This document shows positions 54,499 through 62,838 of a DNA stretch of 64,000 nucleotides, one piece after another. Position 1 is the first letter of the stretch; each line of letters starts with the position of its first letter. The notes below the pieces were generated by a model that was not told the DNA's origin, made no database searches, and worked only from the letters and a program-made list of their open reading frames with translations. The stretch comes from Demequina flava (GTDB taxonomy: Bacteria; Actinomycetota; Actinomycetes; Actinomycetales; Demequinaceae). The position numbers were made by a program, and so were the translations under genes. The stretch covers positions 124,001 through 188,000 of the forward strand of contig NZ_BBRA01000001.1 of assembly GCF_000975035.1 (NCBI RefSeq), given 5' to 3'.

Positions 54499-55503
54499 TT
54501 ACTTGTCGTCGGTGGCAGCCTCAGCCGGAGCGGCCTCAGCGTCGTCAGTCTTGGCAGCAGCCTTCTTGGCGGCTGGCTTCTTGGGGGCAGCCTTCTTGGC
54601 GGGAGCCTCTTCAGCCTTAGCCTCGTCGGCCTTGGCGTCGTCAGCCTTCGCCTCGTCCTTCTTGGGCTCCTCAGCCTTCTTGGGCTCTTCAGCCTTGGCG
54701 TCGTCGGCCTTGTCAGCCTTGGCGTCGTCCTTCTTGCCCTCGAGGAGTTCAGCCTCCCACTCGGCGAGGGGCTCGGTCTCGCCCTCGGCCTCAGCCTCGT
54801 CACCCTTGGGGGTGTGGCGGATGCGCAGGCCCTCGGCGCAAGCGTCCGCGATCACGCGGGTCAGCAGCGAGACGGCGCGGATGGCGTCGTCGTTACCGGG
54901 GATGCCGTAAGCGACCTCGTCGGGGTCACAGTTCGAGTCAAGGATGCCAACGACGGGAACGCCAAGCTTGCGAGCCTCGTCAACGGCGAGGTGCTCCTTG
55001 TTGGTGTCGACGATCCACACGACGGAGGGAACCTTGCCCATGTCGCGGATTCCGCCGAGGACCTTGTCCAGCTTCTCCTTCTCGCGGCGCATGCCGAGGA
55101 GTTCCTTCTTGGTGCGTCCCGAACCGGCGACGTCGTCGAAGTCGATCTCTTCGAGCTCCTTGAGGCGCGAGATGCGCTTGGAGACGGTCTGGAAGTTGGT
55201 GAGCATTCCACCCAACCAGCGCTCGTTCACGTAGGGCATGCCCACACGAGCGGCTTCCTGAGCAATGGGCTCCTGCGCCTGGCGCTTGGTACCCACGAAG
55301 AGCACGCTGCCACCGTGAGCGACGGTGTCGCGCACGAAGGTGTACGCGGCGTCGATCTTGGCGAGCGACTGCTGCAGGTCAATGATGTAGATGCCGTTGC
55401 GCTCGGTGAAAATGAAGCGCTTCATCTTGGGGTTCCAGCGGCTGGTCTGGTGTCCGAAGTGGACTCCCGAGTCGAGCAGCTGGCGCATGGTCACGACGGC
55501 CAT
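54499..55503 (-). CDS. rpsB: 30S ribosomal protein S2
   Basis: A core S2 (residues 1 to about 230) is followed by a 100-residue low-complexity tail made of Ala, Lys, Asp and Glu. The tail includes repeats such as [15 protein letters not shown] and then a basic [12 protein letters not shown] stretch. Total is 334 residues against about 240-260 in most bacteria. The start at ATG 55503 is set by AAGGAC 6 nt upstream; a frame to 55596 would cross the leader hairpins. The leader (55504 to about 55725) contains several stem-loops. Confidence 0.98.
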   Translation of the reverse strand: MAVVTMRQLLDSGVHFGHQTSRWNPKMKRFIFTERNGIYIIDLQQSLAKIDAAYTFVRDTVAHGGSVLFVGTKRQAQEPIAQEAARVGMPYVNERWLGGMLTNFQTVSKRISRLKELEEIDFDDVAGSGRTKKELLGMRREKEKLDKVLGGIRDMGKVPSVVWIVDTNKEHLAVDEARKLGVPVVGILDSNCDPDEVAYGIPGNDDAIRAVSLLTRVIADACAEGLRIRHTPKGDEAEAEGETEPLAEWEAELLEGKKDDAKADKADDAKAEEPKKAEEPKKDEAKADDAKADEAKAEEAPAKKAAPKKPAAKKAAAKTDDAEAAPAEAATDDK

Positions 55504-55737
55504 GGCTGTCCTTATCCGCACACCACAAGGTGTGCCTTGCTTAGGCGGGCTTTGTGCCCGCGTTTCGGTTACCGATGAGCCTCGAGTGAGACTCATCCCT
55601 AGCGCCTACGCGTGGACGGCACCGAGCGAACTCGGACCTTGCCGCTTCCGGCGCACTTCCCTGGCGATCGAGATCGCGTAGGAAGCGCGAAAGGCGCGCG
55701 ATGTCATCCGGGCATGCCGGATGCAGGCTCAATCATA
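55504..55737 (-). promoter_or_regulatory. Structured 5' leader and -10 of rpsB
   Basis: On the minus strand a TATGAT hexamer (55732-55737) starts a leader of about 225 nt with hairpins at 55706-55722, 55574-55597, 55545-55561 and 55518-55535. The last, GCACACC-loop-GGTGTGC, ends about 15 nt before the start codon, next to the ribosome site. The 55574-55597 stem has a G-U pair on this strand that would be a C-A mismatch on the other. The rest of the gap to 55869 shows nothing clear. Confidence 0.55.
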
Positions 55738-55869
55738 ACCGATGAAGCCTCCGTCGCGCGCCCGCTTCCCGCGTTCGCGCATCGTCCCCCGCGCGCCGAG
55801 TTACCCGGGCTATCCACACGTTGCGACTGACCACACGCCGGGAGCGACGAATCGGTCCAACCTGACTAC

Positions 55870-56484
55870 ATGGTTACGCGTCTCACGAATCGTCCTCGCT
55901 TCTGGCTTTGCACCCTCGCCGTGGTTTGCGTGGTGGCTTGGACCACCACAGCATCGGCCGATGCTCGGGGCACTTTGACGCCGGACTCCCCCGCTGTGGT
56001 GGTCCAGTGGGAACGGGACTTCGGCGCGGTGGGAATCGCGCCGATCCACAGCAGCCGAGCGGTCGAGCAACCGGTGTTCCAGTCGCCGGTCGCGCCGTTG
56101 ACAGTGATTGAGCACGCGAGGATCCCGGCGCAGCCATGGCATCCGGGCCATCGGGGAGTTGATGTTGCTCTCGAGCCCGGTGGCGGCATTCTGGCGCCCC
56201 GCGGTGGAGTCGTGTCCTTCGTGGGGGTGGTCGTGGACCGGCCTGTCATGACGATCACCCATGACAACGGACTGCGATCATCATTCGAACCGGTGACGGC
56301 GACTGTGGCAGTGGGCGACACGGTGCTTGTGGGCGAGGATGTTGCCACGCTCGCGACAGATCCCCACCATTGCGCGGAGACTTCATGCGTTCATTGGGGC
56401 GTTCGCCGGGGCGACGCCTACGTCAATCCGCTCGATCTGCTCGCGGGATTTGGTCCGGTGCGATTGCTCGAGGTGGACCCGTAG
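55870..56484 (+). CDS. M23-family peptidoglycan endopeptidase (LytM domain)
   Basis: A 204-residue exported protein: signal peptide with hydrophobic core about residues 11-26 and a TASADA-type cleavage site, then a LytM domain. The zinc ligands are H94 and D98 in HRGVDVAL and the His of SCVHWGVRRGD near residue 175. The fold and the small size fit an envelope hydrolase or its regulator. The start at ATG 55870 has no clear ribosome site. It is divergent from rpsB and convergent with the sigma factor gene. A 16-bp palindrome lies in its signal-peptide codons. Confidence 0.88.
   Translation: MVTRLTNRPRFWLCTLAVVCVVAWTTTASADARGTLTPDSPAVVVQWERDFGAVGIAPIHSSRAVEQPVFQSPVAPLTVIEHARIPAQPWHPGHRGVDVALEPGGGILAPRGGVVSFVGVVVDRPVMTITHDNGLRSSFEPVTATVAVGDTVLVGEDVATLATDPHHCAETSCVHWGVRRGDAYVNPLDLLAGFGPVRLLEVDP
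55949..55965. repeat. Head-to-head double copy (16-bp palindrome) in the M23 gene
   Basis: AGCATCGGCCGATGCT at 55950-55965 is a perfect palindrome made of two overlapping 10-mers; the left copy also has the leading C. It lies in the signal-peptide region. Confidence 0.85.
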
Positions 56485-56532
56485 TCCGCAGCACAGGGCG
56501 ACGGACCACTTACGCCGGAGCCTTCAAACGGG

Positions 56533-57369
56533 TTAGAACGCTCCGGTACGCAGGAGCGACTCGCGAAGCTTCTTCACTGCTCCCGAGTGGATCTGCGACA
56601 CCCGGGACTCCGTGACGCCGAGGATCTGGCCGATCTGCGCCAAAGTCAGGTTGTCGAAGTAGTAGTACCGCAGAACCTCTTGCTCACGGTCGCGCACACC
56701 CTGGATCGCGGTGGCCAGCAAGGCGCGCGTTTCGCGAGCTTCGACCGGGCTAGAGGCCTCTGGCATGGCGAGATCCTGGGCGGCGTCGAGCACATCGTGT
56801 TCACCACCGGCCACCATCGCGTCCAGCGCGCTGACGTGCGACAACGCGACCTGAGCGCGCACGGTACGCACCTCGCCGGTTGCCCACCCCAGGTGGTCCG
56901 CCACGTCCTCGTCCGTCACGGGACGCATCAGCGACTGCTCGAGCGCGCGCGTGGCGTGCTCGACCGTGCGCGCCTTCGAGCGCACGGAACGCGGAACCCA
57001 GTCGGAGGCGCGGATCTCGTCGATGATTGCACCGCGAATGCGCTGAGAGGCGTACGTCTCAAACTTGAAGCCGCGCTCGATGTCGAACTTCTCAACAGCG
57101 TCGATGAGGCCAAAGAACCCGTAGGAGACCAAGTCTGCGAGCTCGACGGTCTCGGGCAGGCGGCCGATCATGCGCGACGCCACCTGGGACACCAGCGGTG
57201 AATAGTGCGTGATGATCGCATCGCGCGCCTCCTTGGCCGCTAGCTCGTTGCCGCTAGCCAGCGCAGCCCACGCATCGGTCAGGTCGGGCGCGTCAGCGCG
57301 CAACGGTGTGCGCCCTTCGGTCATCTGGCGGTGTGCCACAGCGGTCTCCCTCAGCTCAGTCATCGTCAT
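56533..57369 (-). CDS. Sigma-70 family factor, FliA/WhiG type
   Basis: A 278-residue group 3 sigma factor. Region 2 includes DLVSYGFFGLIDAVEKFDIE and FETYASQRIRGAIIDEIR. Region 3 has VRSKARTVEHATRALEQ, and region 4 ends with LTLAQIGQILGVTESRVSQI. The pattern fits FliA (motility) and WhiG (sporulation), which are close relatives. No flagellar or sporulation gene lies in the window to tell them apart. It starts at ATG 57369 with GAGGG upstream, 5 nt after xerC. Confidence 0.9.
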   Translation of the reverse strand: MTMTELRETAVAHRQMTEGRTPLRADAPDLTDAWAALASGNELAAKEARDAIITHYSPLVSQVASRMIGRLPETVELADLVSYGFFGLIDAVEKFDIERGFKFETYASQRIRGAIIDEIRASDWVPRSVRSKARTVEHATRALEQSLMRPVTDEDVADHLGWATGEVRTVRAQVALSHVSALDAMVAGGEHDVLDAAQDLAMPEASSPVEARETRALLATAIQGVRDREQEVLRYYYFDNLTLAQIGQILGVTESRVSQIHSGAVKKLRESLLRTGAF

Positions 57370-57374
57370 TTCCC

Positions 57375-58304
57375 TCAGGCGCGCGGATGCGCAAGTTGAT
57401 AGGCGGCGCGAAGCCGCTCAGCGGATACGTGGGTGTAGCGCTGCGTCGTGTTGAGGCTCGCGTGCCCCAACACTTCTTGCACCGAGCGCAAGTCAGACCC
57501 CTCGGTCAAAAGGTGGGTCGCAACGGAGTGGCGTAGCGCGTGCGGAGCAACATCAGGGATGCCCGCCGCGGCACACAGCGTGTGAATCACGTCGCGAAGT
57601 TGGCGCTGGTCTGCCCGCTTGCCGCGCCGCCCCAGCATGAGCGCGCCGTCTGTGTGGGGCGTGACGAGCTTGGGGCGAGCCTGGTCGATCCAGGTTTGAA
57701 GGGCGCGTGCCGCGGGAACTCCGAAGGGGACGACGCGCTCTTTGTTCCCCTTGCCGATCACGCGGATCATGCGGCTGTCCAGGTCGACGGAGTCGACGTT
57801 GGCACTGACAAGTTCACCCACGCGCATGCCCGTCGCGTACAGAAGTTCAGCGGCTGCCCAGTCCCTCACGTGCAGGGGGTCGTTGTCATCGCACCGGGTG
57901 CGGGCCACATCGAGAAGGCGCTCGATGTCCGCCCCAGACACCACGTCCGGCATCACGGATGCGGGACGAGCAGACGCCAATCGCGCCGCGGGGCTTGCGG
58001 CGACCACCTGGGTGGTCTCGGCCCACGCATAGAACGTGCGTGCGGCGGCACCGCGACGAGCGAGTGTTGTACGGGACAAACCCTCCTGGGACATCGCGGC
58101 GAGCCACGACCGGAGGTCCGCTAGCTCGATGCGACACAGGACGGAGTCAATCCCCTCGTCATCGCCGGCGCAGAAGTGCGCGAGGTGACTGAGGTCGCCC
58201 AGGTAAGCGCGCACGGTGTTGGCCGAGAGCCCGCGCTGGTGCAGCAGGTACCGCTCAAAGCGCGCGAGAAGATCACTCGCGGCGATTGCGTCCGTGCCAG
58301 GCAT
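57375..58304 (-). CDS. xerC: Tyrosine recombinase XerC
   Basis: A site-specific recombinase that resolves chromosome dimers at dif with FtsK. The catalytic residues are all present: R161 (GMRVGEL), K185, H255 and R258 (HALRHSVATH), H281 and nucleophile Y290 (TTQRYTHV). The N-terminal SAM-like core-binding domain ends near 110. The length is 309 residues. The 126-bp upstream gap is AT-rich and contains a pair of 22-bp direct repeats. Confidence 0.95.
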   Translation of the reverse strand: MPGTDAIAASDLLARFERYLLHQRGLSANTVRAYLGDLSHLAHFCAGDDEGIDSVLCRIELADLRSWLAAMSQEGLSRTTLARRGAAARTFYAWAETTQVVAASPAARLASARPASVMPDVVSGADIERLLDVARTRCDDNDPLHVRDWAAAELLYATGMRVGELVSANVDSVDLDSRMIRVIGKGNKERVVPFGVPAARALQTWIDQARPKLVTPHTDGALMLGRRGKRADQRQLRDVIHTLCAAAGIPDVAPHALRHSVATHLLTEGSDLRSVQEVLGHASLNTTQRYTHVSAERLRAAYQLAHPRA

Positions 58305-58319
58305 GACGACATCGTGGCA

Positions 58320-58368
58320 CCGTCACACCTGTCAAATCAACCCCTTCTGTCACATTTGTCACATCAAC
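58320..58368. repeat. Two 22-bp direct repeats upstream of xerC
   Basis: 58320-58341 and 58347-58368 match at 18 of 22 positions, with a 27-bp period. Each carries two GTCA-containing half-sites (minus strand TGTGACA/TTGACA type). The first copy ends 15 nt before the xerC start, over the promoter region. Confidence 0.75.
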
Positions 58369-58430
58369 ATCGTTGCGTCACTGGATTTTGATGGCGTTTA
58401 ATATGCTTTGACTACCTTAACAGGCGTCAC

Positions 58431-59618
58431 CTATCGGGACCGAACCCACCGAGACCCCCGCATCTGAACTGTGCCGGACAGTTCCATGCGGCCCAACGCC
58501 GCGAGCGCCTCGCCCGCGCTCAGGCCCGCACCGACCACGACCTCTTCCACCAGCGCACCGCGCCTGCCGAGGACATCGAATACGGCACGATCGTGCGGGT
58601 GCGCGAAGTTGACCCTGTCGTCGCGGGTTCCGAGGTTGAGGTCGAGTTCCAGCGCCTGCTCCAACGGTTCGACAAGTTCCAGGACTTCCGAAGCCTTAGT
58701 GACGAGCACGGCCTCCTGGTCACGCACCAGTGCGTGACATCCCCCGGACGAGGCACTCGTCACCGGTCCAGGGACAGCCGCCACTGGCCGGGCGATCGCC
58801 GTCGCGTGCCTTGCAGTGGATAGTGCACCTGAGCGATACGCGGCTTCCACGACGACGGTGGCCGCCGCCGTCGAGATCAGGCGGTTGCGCAGCAAGAATC
58901 GCGAACGGTGGGGCGCGAACCCAGGCGGCGCCTCCGACACCACGGCCCCGGTTCTCATCACTTCCGTCAGCAGGTCCGCGTTGCCCGCCGGGTACAGGCG
59001 GTCCACGCCGCCGGCCAGGAACGCAACGGTGATGCCGTCGGCCGCGAGCGCACCCCTGTGAGCCCGCGCGTCGATCCCGTAGGCGCCGCCAGAGATCACG
59101 GGCCGTCCTGCATCCGCGATCGATGCACCCATCTCCGCCGCCACGTGTTCGCCGTACCCCGTAGCCGCTCGAGCGCCGACCACCGCGATCCCGGTCGCAA
59201 GCGCGGCATCCACATCGCCGTCGCCCCGAACCCATAGTGCAAAGGGCGCCGCGTCACCCAAGTCCGTCAGGGACTGCGGCCATCCAGGTTCACCGCGCGT
59301 GAGCACGCGAGCTCCGCAAGCGCGGGCGGCATGAAGCAGTTGGGCAGGGTCCGCCCGGCCTTCACGCGCCACCCAGCGCTCCACGGCGCGCTGGAGTGCG
59401 TCCCGCTGTTTGGCGTCGACATCAAGCGGAAGCCCTCGCGAGACATCGCCGTGGATGCCCACCTCTCGCCGCCATGCGAGCGCGCCACTCGCGCCTACGG
59501 TCCCCACGAGCCACTGCGCCACGGAGTCGGATGGCTCAGCGAGCGCCGACCACGTCACCCATGCATCCGCCTCGGAAGTGTCGACGTGAAGCTCGGCGAA
59601 GGCCTCCCGCGCTGTCAT
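58431..59618 (-). CDS. dprA: DNA-processing protein DprA
   Basis: It loads RecA onto incoming single-stranded DNA in transformation. The 395 residues have an N-terminal SAM-like part and the Rossmann core with ARAATGYGEHVAAEMG, SGGAYGIDARAHRGAL, AFLAGGVDRLYPAGN and SEAPPGFAPHRSRFLLRNR. A C-terminal winged-helix region with VFDVLGRRGALVEEVV completes it. The ATG at 59618 overlaps the comM stop as ATGA. DprA is also kept by species not known to be transformable, so competence is not proven. Confidence 0.94.
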   Translation of the reverse strand: MTAREAFAELHVDTSEADAWVTWSALAEPSDSVAQWLVGTVGASGALAWRREVGIHGDVSRGLPLDVDAKQRDALQRAVERWVAREGRADPAQLLHAARACGARVLTRGEPGWPQSLTDLGDAAPFALWVRGDGDVDAALATGIAVVGARAATGYGEHVAAEMGASIADAGRPVISGGAYGIDARAHRGALAADGITVAFLAGGVDRLYPAGNADLLTEVMRTGAVVSEAPPGFAPHRSRFLLRNRLISTAAATVVVEAAYRSGALSTARHATAIARPVAAVPGPVTSASSGGCHALVRDQEAVLVTKASEVLELVEPLEQALELDLNLGTRDDRVNFAHPHDRAVFDVLGRRGALVEEVVVGAGLSAGEALAALGRMELSGTVQMRGSRWVRSR

Positions 59619-61138
59619 GACGCCACCCTGGTGCGCAGCGCCATAGCCGCCGCGACGTGATCCACAGACGGACTGTCGTCGCCGGCCAGGTCTGCCAGCG
59701 TCCAGCCGACACGCAACACGCGGTCGGCCCCACGAGCCGTGATGACGCCAGTGTCGAGCGCTCGCAGCACATCTGCAACCGCACCTCGCGGCGTGTGTGC
59801 GCGTAACCACGTGCCAGTCACTTGAGAGTTCGTCACCCAGCCATGCTCATTCAGGCGTTCGGCGGCATGCGTTCGTGCCGCCGCCACCCGTGTGGCGATC
59901 GATGCGCTGTCTTCTCCAGACTCGTCAAAGCCCCGACGCACCGGCCGCACCTCGACTTGAAGATCGATGCGGTCCAGCAAAGGGCCTGAGAGCCGGCTGA
60001 AGTATCGACGACGAGAAATGGGCGCACAGTCGCAGTGCTCACCAGAGCCCGCGAACTTTCCGCATGGACAGGGGTTGGCGGCTAGAACGAGCTGAAACCG
60101 CGCGGGATAGCAGGAAGCACCCAAGGCTCTGTGCAACACGACCTCTCCGTGTTCGAGCGGCTGACGCAGAGTCTGCAGTACGCGAGAGCCAAACTCGGGT
60201 GCCTCATCGAGGAAGAGCACCCCGCCGTGTGCGCGCGAGATTGCGCCGGGCCGCGCCCACGCACTCCCTCCGCCCACGATGGCGGCCGCTGAAGCGGAGT
60301 GATGCGGGGCTTCGAACGGGGGCCTTCGCATGAGTCCCCCGCCAGGATCGAAGGTGCCCGCGAGCGAGTGCACTGCGGTTGCATCGACGGCATCCGCATC
60401 ACACAGGTCCGGCAGCAGTCCGGGCAGACGAGTCGCCAGCATGGTCTTGCCGGCCCCTGGAGGGCCCACCATCAGCAAGTGATGCCCGCCCGCTGCCGCG
60501 ACCTCCAGGGCCTGACGCGCCTCTGGCTGGCCACGCACGTCTGACATATCCCTCGTGGTCGCACGCTGCGCCGGACGCTCAGCCACGTCTACAGACATGC
60601 GTGCCGCTACCGGGTCCTCAACAGCGGTCCTGCAGCCGTAGCGCAGCGCCACCTCAGCGAGCGAGCGCACGCCCACGACTGTCGCTCCGGGCACCAAGCG
60701 CGCCTCGGCGACGTTCCCTTGGGGCACCACCACCGTGCGCGCACCGTCCTTCACCGCCGCTGCAACCGAGGGAAGGATCCCCCTCACCGCGCGCACCCGT
60801 CCGTCGAGGCCCAACTCGCCGACGTGGACGCAGGCGGCTGCGCGTGCAGGATCGATCTCGCCAGCGGCCGCGAGCGCGGCAATCGCCACCGCCAAATCGG
60901 TGCCAGCGCCCGATTTTGGAAGGGACGCTGGTGTGAGGTTGACCGTGACGCGGCGCGCCGGCCAGGAGATGTGCGACGAAGAACAGGCCGCGCGCACGCG
61001 GTCCCGCGCTTCGCTGAGGCCCGCGTCGGGCAAGCCAACGATCGTGAAGGCCGGCAATCCCGACGCCACGTGAGCCTCGACCTCGATCACGTGGCCCGTC
61101 ACGCCGGTCAGGACCACTGAGCGCGTCCGGCCAATCAT
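59615..61138 (-). CDS. comM: ComM/YifB-type Mg-chelatase-like AAA+ ATPase
   Basis: A hexameric helicase that promotes branch migration during natural transformation in Haemophilus and Vibrio. At 507 residues it has family length. Walker A is GPPGAGKT. The Lon-like N-terminal domain reads VSGLPAFTIVGLPDAGLSEA-like as ASGLPAFTIVGLPDAG. The central zinc-binding motif NPCPCGKFAGSGEHCDC and the C-terminal RVLRVGWTLADLAG follow. The ATG at 61138 overlaps yraN as ATGA; longer starts have no support. Confidence 0.94.
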   Translation of the reverse strand: MIGRTRSVVLTGVTGHVIEVEAHVASGLPAFTIVGLPDAGLSEARDRVRAACSSSHISWPARRVTVNLTPASLPKSGAGTDLAVAIAALAAAGEIDPARAAACVHVGELGLDGRVRAVRGILPSVAAAVKDGARTVVVPQGNVAEARLVPGATVVGVRSLAEVALRYGCRTAVEDPVAARMSVDVAERPAQRATTRDMSDVRGQPEARQALEVAAAGGHHLLMVGPPGAGKTMLATRLPGLLPDLCDADAVDATAVHSLAGTFDPGGGLMRRPPFEAPHHSASAAAIVGGGSAWARPGAISRAHGGVLFLDEAPEFGSRVLQTLRQPLEHGEVVLHRALGASCYPARFQLVLAANPCPCGKFAGSGEHCDCAPISRRRYFSRLSGPLLDRIDLQVEVRPVRRGFDESGEDSASIATRVAAARTHAAERLNEHGWVTNSQVTGTWLRAHTPRGAVADVLRALDTGVITARGADRVLRVGWTLADLAGDDSPSVDHVAAAMALRTRVAS

Positions 61139-61491
61139 TCGATACCGCGCACGTGCTCGACGTCGGTGCGACCGTTGGCGCCGACACGGACTGCGACGAC
61201 GTCGATGCGGACATCCCGCCACCGCGCGTGATGGCTATGGAGCCAGACGCCAGCCAAGCGCCGCAGGCGCCAGACTTTATGTGGGGTAACTGCCTCCAGC
61301 GGAGTCCCCGCTGACACGCTGCGCCGCGTCTTGACCTCAGCGATCACAAGCGTTCCGCCGTCGGCGGCCACGATGTCGATCTCCCCCTCCGCGCACCGCC
61401 AATTACTCGCGAGCACCTGCCACCCGCGCTCCACCATCCACGCGCGGGCTACCTGCTCGCCGTAGCGCCCCACTTCTTGTGCTGTCGTCAC
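61135..61491 (-). CDS. UPF0102 (YraN) nuclease-like protein
   Basis: A 118-residue PD-(D/E)XK-type protein. The catalytic pattern is visible in GRYGEQVARAWM and EGEIDIVAADGGTLVIAEVKTR, with the Glu-Asp-Glu-Lys arrangement expected for the nuclease fold. Its biological role is not settled; it is normally clustered with comM and dprA as here. I chose GTG 61491 because GGAGG lies 8 nt upstream; the frame is open to 61536. Confidence 0.92.
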   Translation of the reverse strand: MTTAQEVGRYGEQVARAWMVERGWQVLASNWRCAEGEIDIVAADGGTLVIAEVKTRRSVSAGTPLEAVTPHKVWRLRRLAGVWLHSHHARWRDVRIDVVAVRVGANGRTDVEHVRGIE

Positions 61492-61560
61492 GTCTGCACC
61501 TCCGCAACGACACTCGCGCACGGGTCCGGAGGCCACTAGTACCGGAGAGGGAACGGTGGA

Positions 61561-62838
61561 CTACACGACGGCGTCGGTCTCCTTGGGGACGACGGCAGCG
61601 CTCCCACTGTCCACGTCTTGCTCGCTGGCCAAGGCAACCTCAGCATCGGCCCTCATCAGGAGCGGGATGCCAACGAGCGAAACAACCAAGGCGATCGCGC
61701 CACCCACCACAAAGGGAACGGGAAGGTACGCACGGGCAATCCACGCGCCGAGCATCGTGGCGATCGGCATGAAGAACCAGGTGACCGTGCGGATGGCGCC
61801 CACGACGCGCCCCAGGATGCGGTCGGGAATGATGACCTGACGCAAAGTCGCCCACGGCACATTCCATGTCGAGATTCCGAAGGCGCTGATGGCGTAGCCC
61901 ACCATTGCCAGCCATAGCCAGGGCGCGACACCGACAACGATGAGGCCGACGGCGCCCAGGACTGAGCCCCCGACCAACGTCCGCCCGTACCCCAGTCGCT
62001 GCATAAGCCGGCCTGCCAATAGCGAGCCCGCGAGCCCACCGACACCAATCCCCGCGGTCACGACACCCACGGCCGCCTCGGTGACGCCAAAGTGCTCCAC
62101 GAACACGAGAACGGTCACGGACTGGGCAAGTGCGATCGAGGCACCGATGGCCGTCGTCAAGAGCGTGACGGACCGCAGATACCGGTGGTTCCACAAGAAT
62201 CGCATCGCCTCGCGCAATGGAATCGGCGCAGTCGCCTCCTCACCTGGCACCGCGCGAGGTCCGGCGGCAGCGACGGGAAGGGCCAGGACGAGGACCACGG
62301 CGACGATGTATCCCGCGCCCGAGACGATCATCGGCAGGGCCACGGCGATGGCGTAAAGGAGCCCGCTGAGCGGGGTGGCGACGAACATGTCGACGCCCAC
62401 TTGGGCCGCTTGGATCCGCCCGTTGGCTGCACCGAACTTCTTGCGCGGTACCAGCGAGGGCACGACGGCATTGGTGGCGTTGTCAAACAGCGTCTCGCCC
62501 ATGCCGAGAAAGAGCGTCGCTGCGGCGAGAATTGCGATCGAGATTGTGCCCGTGGCGATCGACACCGCCACGAGCGCGGCAGTCAGCATCCGCGCGACAT
62601 TCGCGATGGCCATCGCTTTGCGGCGGTCGATGCGGTCGACCAACATGCCCGAGGGGATTCCGAAGATCAGCCACGGAACGTACGTCAGTGCCGTCAGCAG
62701 GCCGATTGCGAGGGGGTCTTGAGTGAGCGCGACCGCGGTGAGTGGGATCGCTAGGCGGCCAATGCCGTCGGCAAGATTCGAGCTGATGGCGGCGGTGAAG
62801 AGTTTGCCGAAGTCAGCGCCCAGGCCCGCGCGGGTCAT
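61561..62838 (-). CDS. MFS-type transporter
   Basis: A 425-residue major facilitator with about 12 helices. The loop 2-3 motif is GMLVDRIDRRKAM, and helix 4/5 region GMGETLFDNATNAVVPSLVP resembles the drug-efflux group related to the enterobactin exporter type. The substrate is unknown. Its ATG overlaps the regulator gene as ATGA, so it is cotranslated with that gene. The C-terminal tail is acidic. Confidence 0.87.
   Translation of the reverse strand: MTRAGLGADFGKLFTAAISSNLADGIGRLAIPLTAVALTQDPLAIGLLTALTYVPWLIFGIPSGMLVDRIDRRKAMAIANVARMLTAALVAVSIATGTISIAILAAATLFLGMGETLFDNATNAVVPSLVPRKKFGAANGRIQAAQVGVDMFVATPLSGLLYAIAVALPMIVSGAGYIVAVVLVLALPVAAAGPRAVPGEEATAPIPLREAMRFLWNHRYLRSVTLLTTAIGASIALAQSVTVLVFVEHFGVTEAAVGVVTAGIGVGGLAGSLLAGRLMQRLGYGRTLVGGSVLGAVGLIVVGVAPWLWLAMVGYAISAFGISTWNVPWATLRQVIIPDRILGRVVGAIRTVTWFFMPIATMLGAWIARAYLPVPFVVGGAIALVVSLVGIPLLMRADAEVALASEQDVDSGSAAVVPKETDAVV
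61641..61651 (+). repeat. CAGCATCGGCC copy in the MFS gene
   Basis: Near the 3' end; coding phase GCC-GAT-GCT. Confidence 0.8.
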
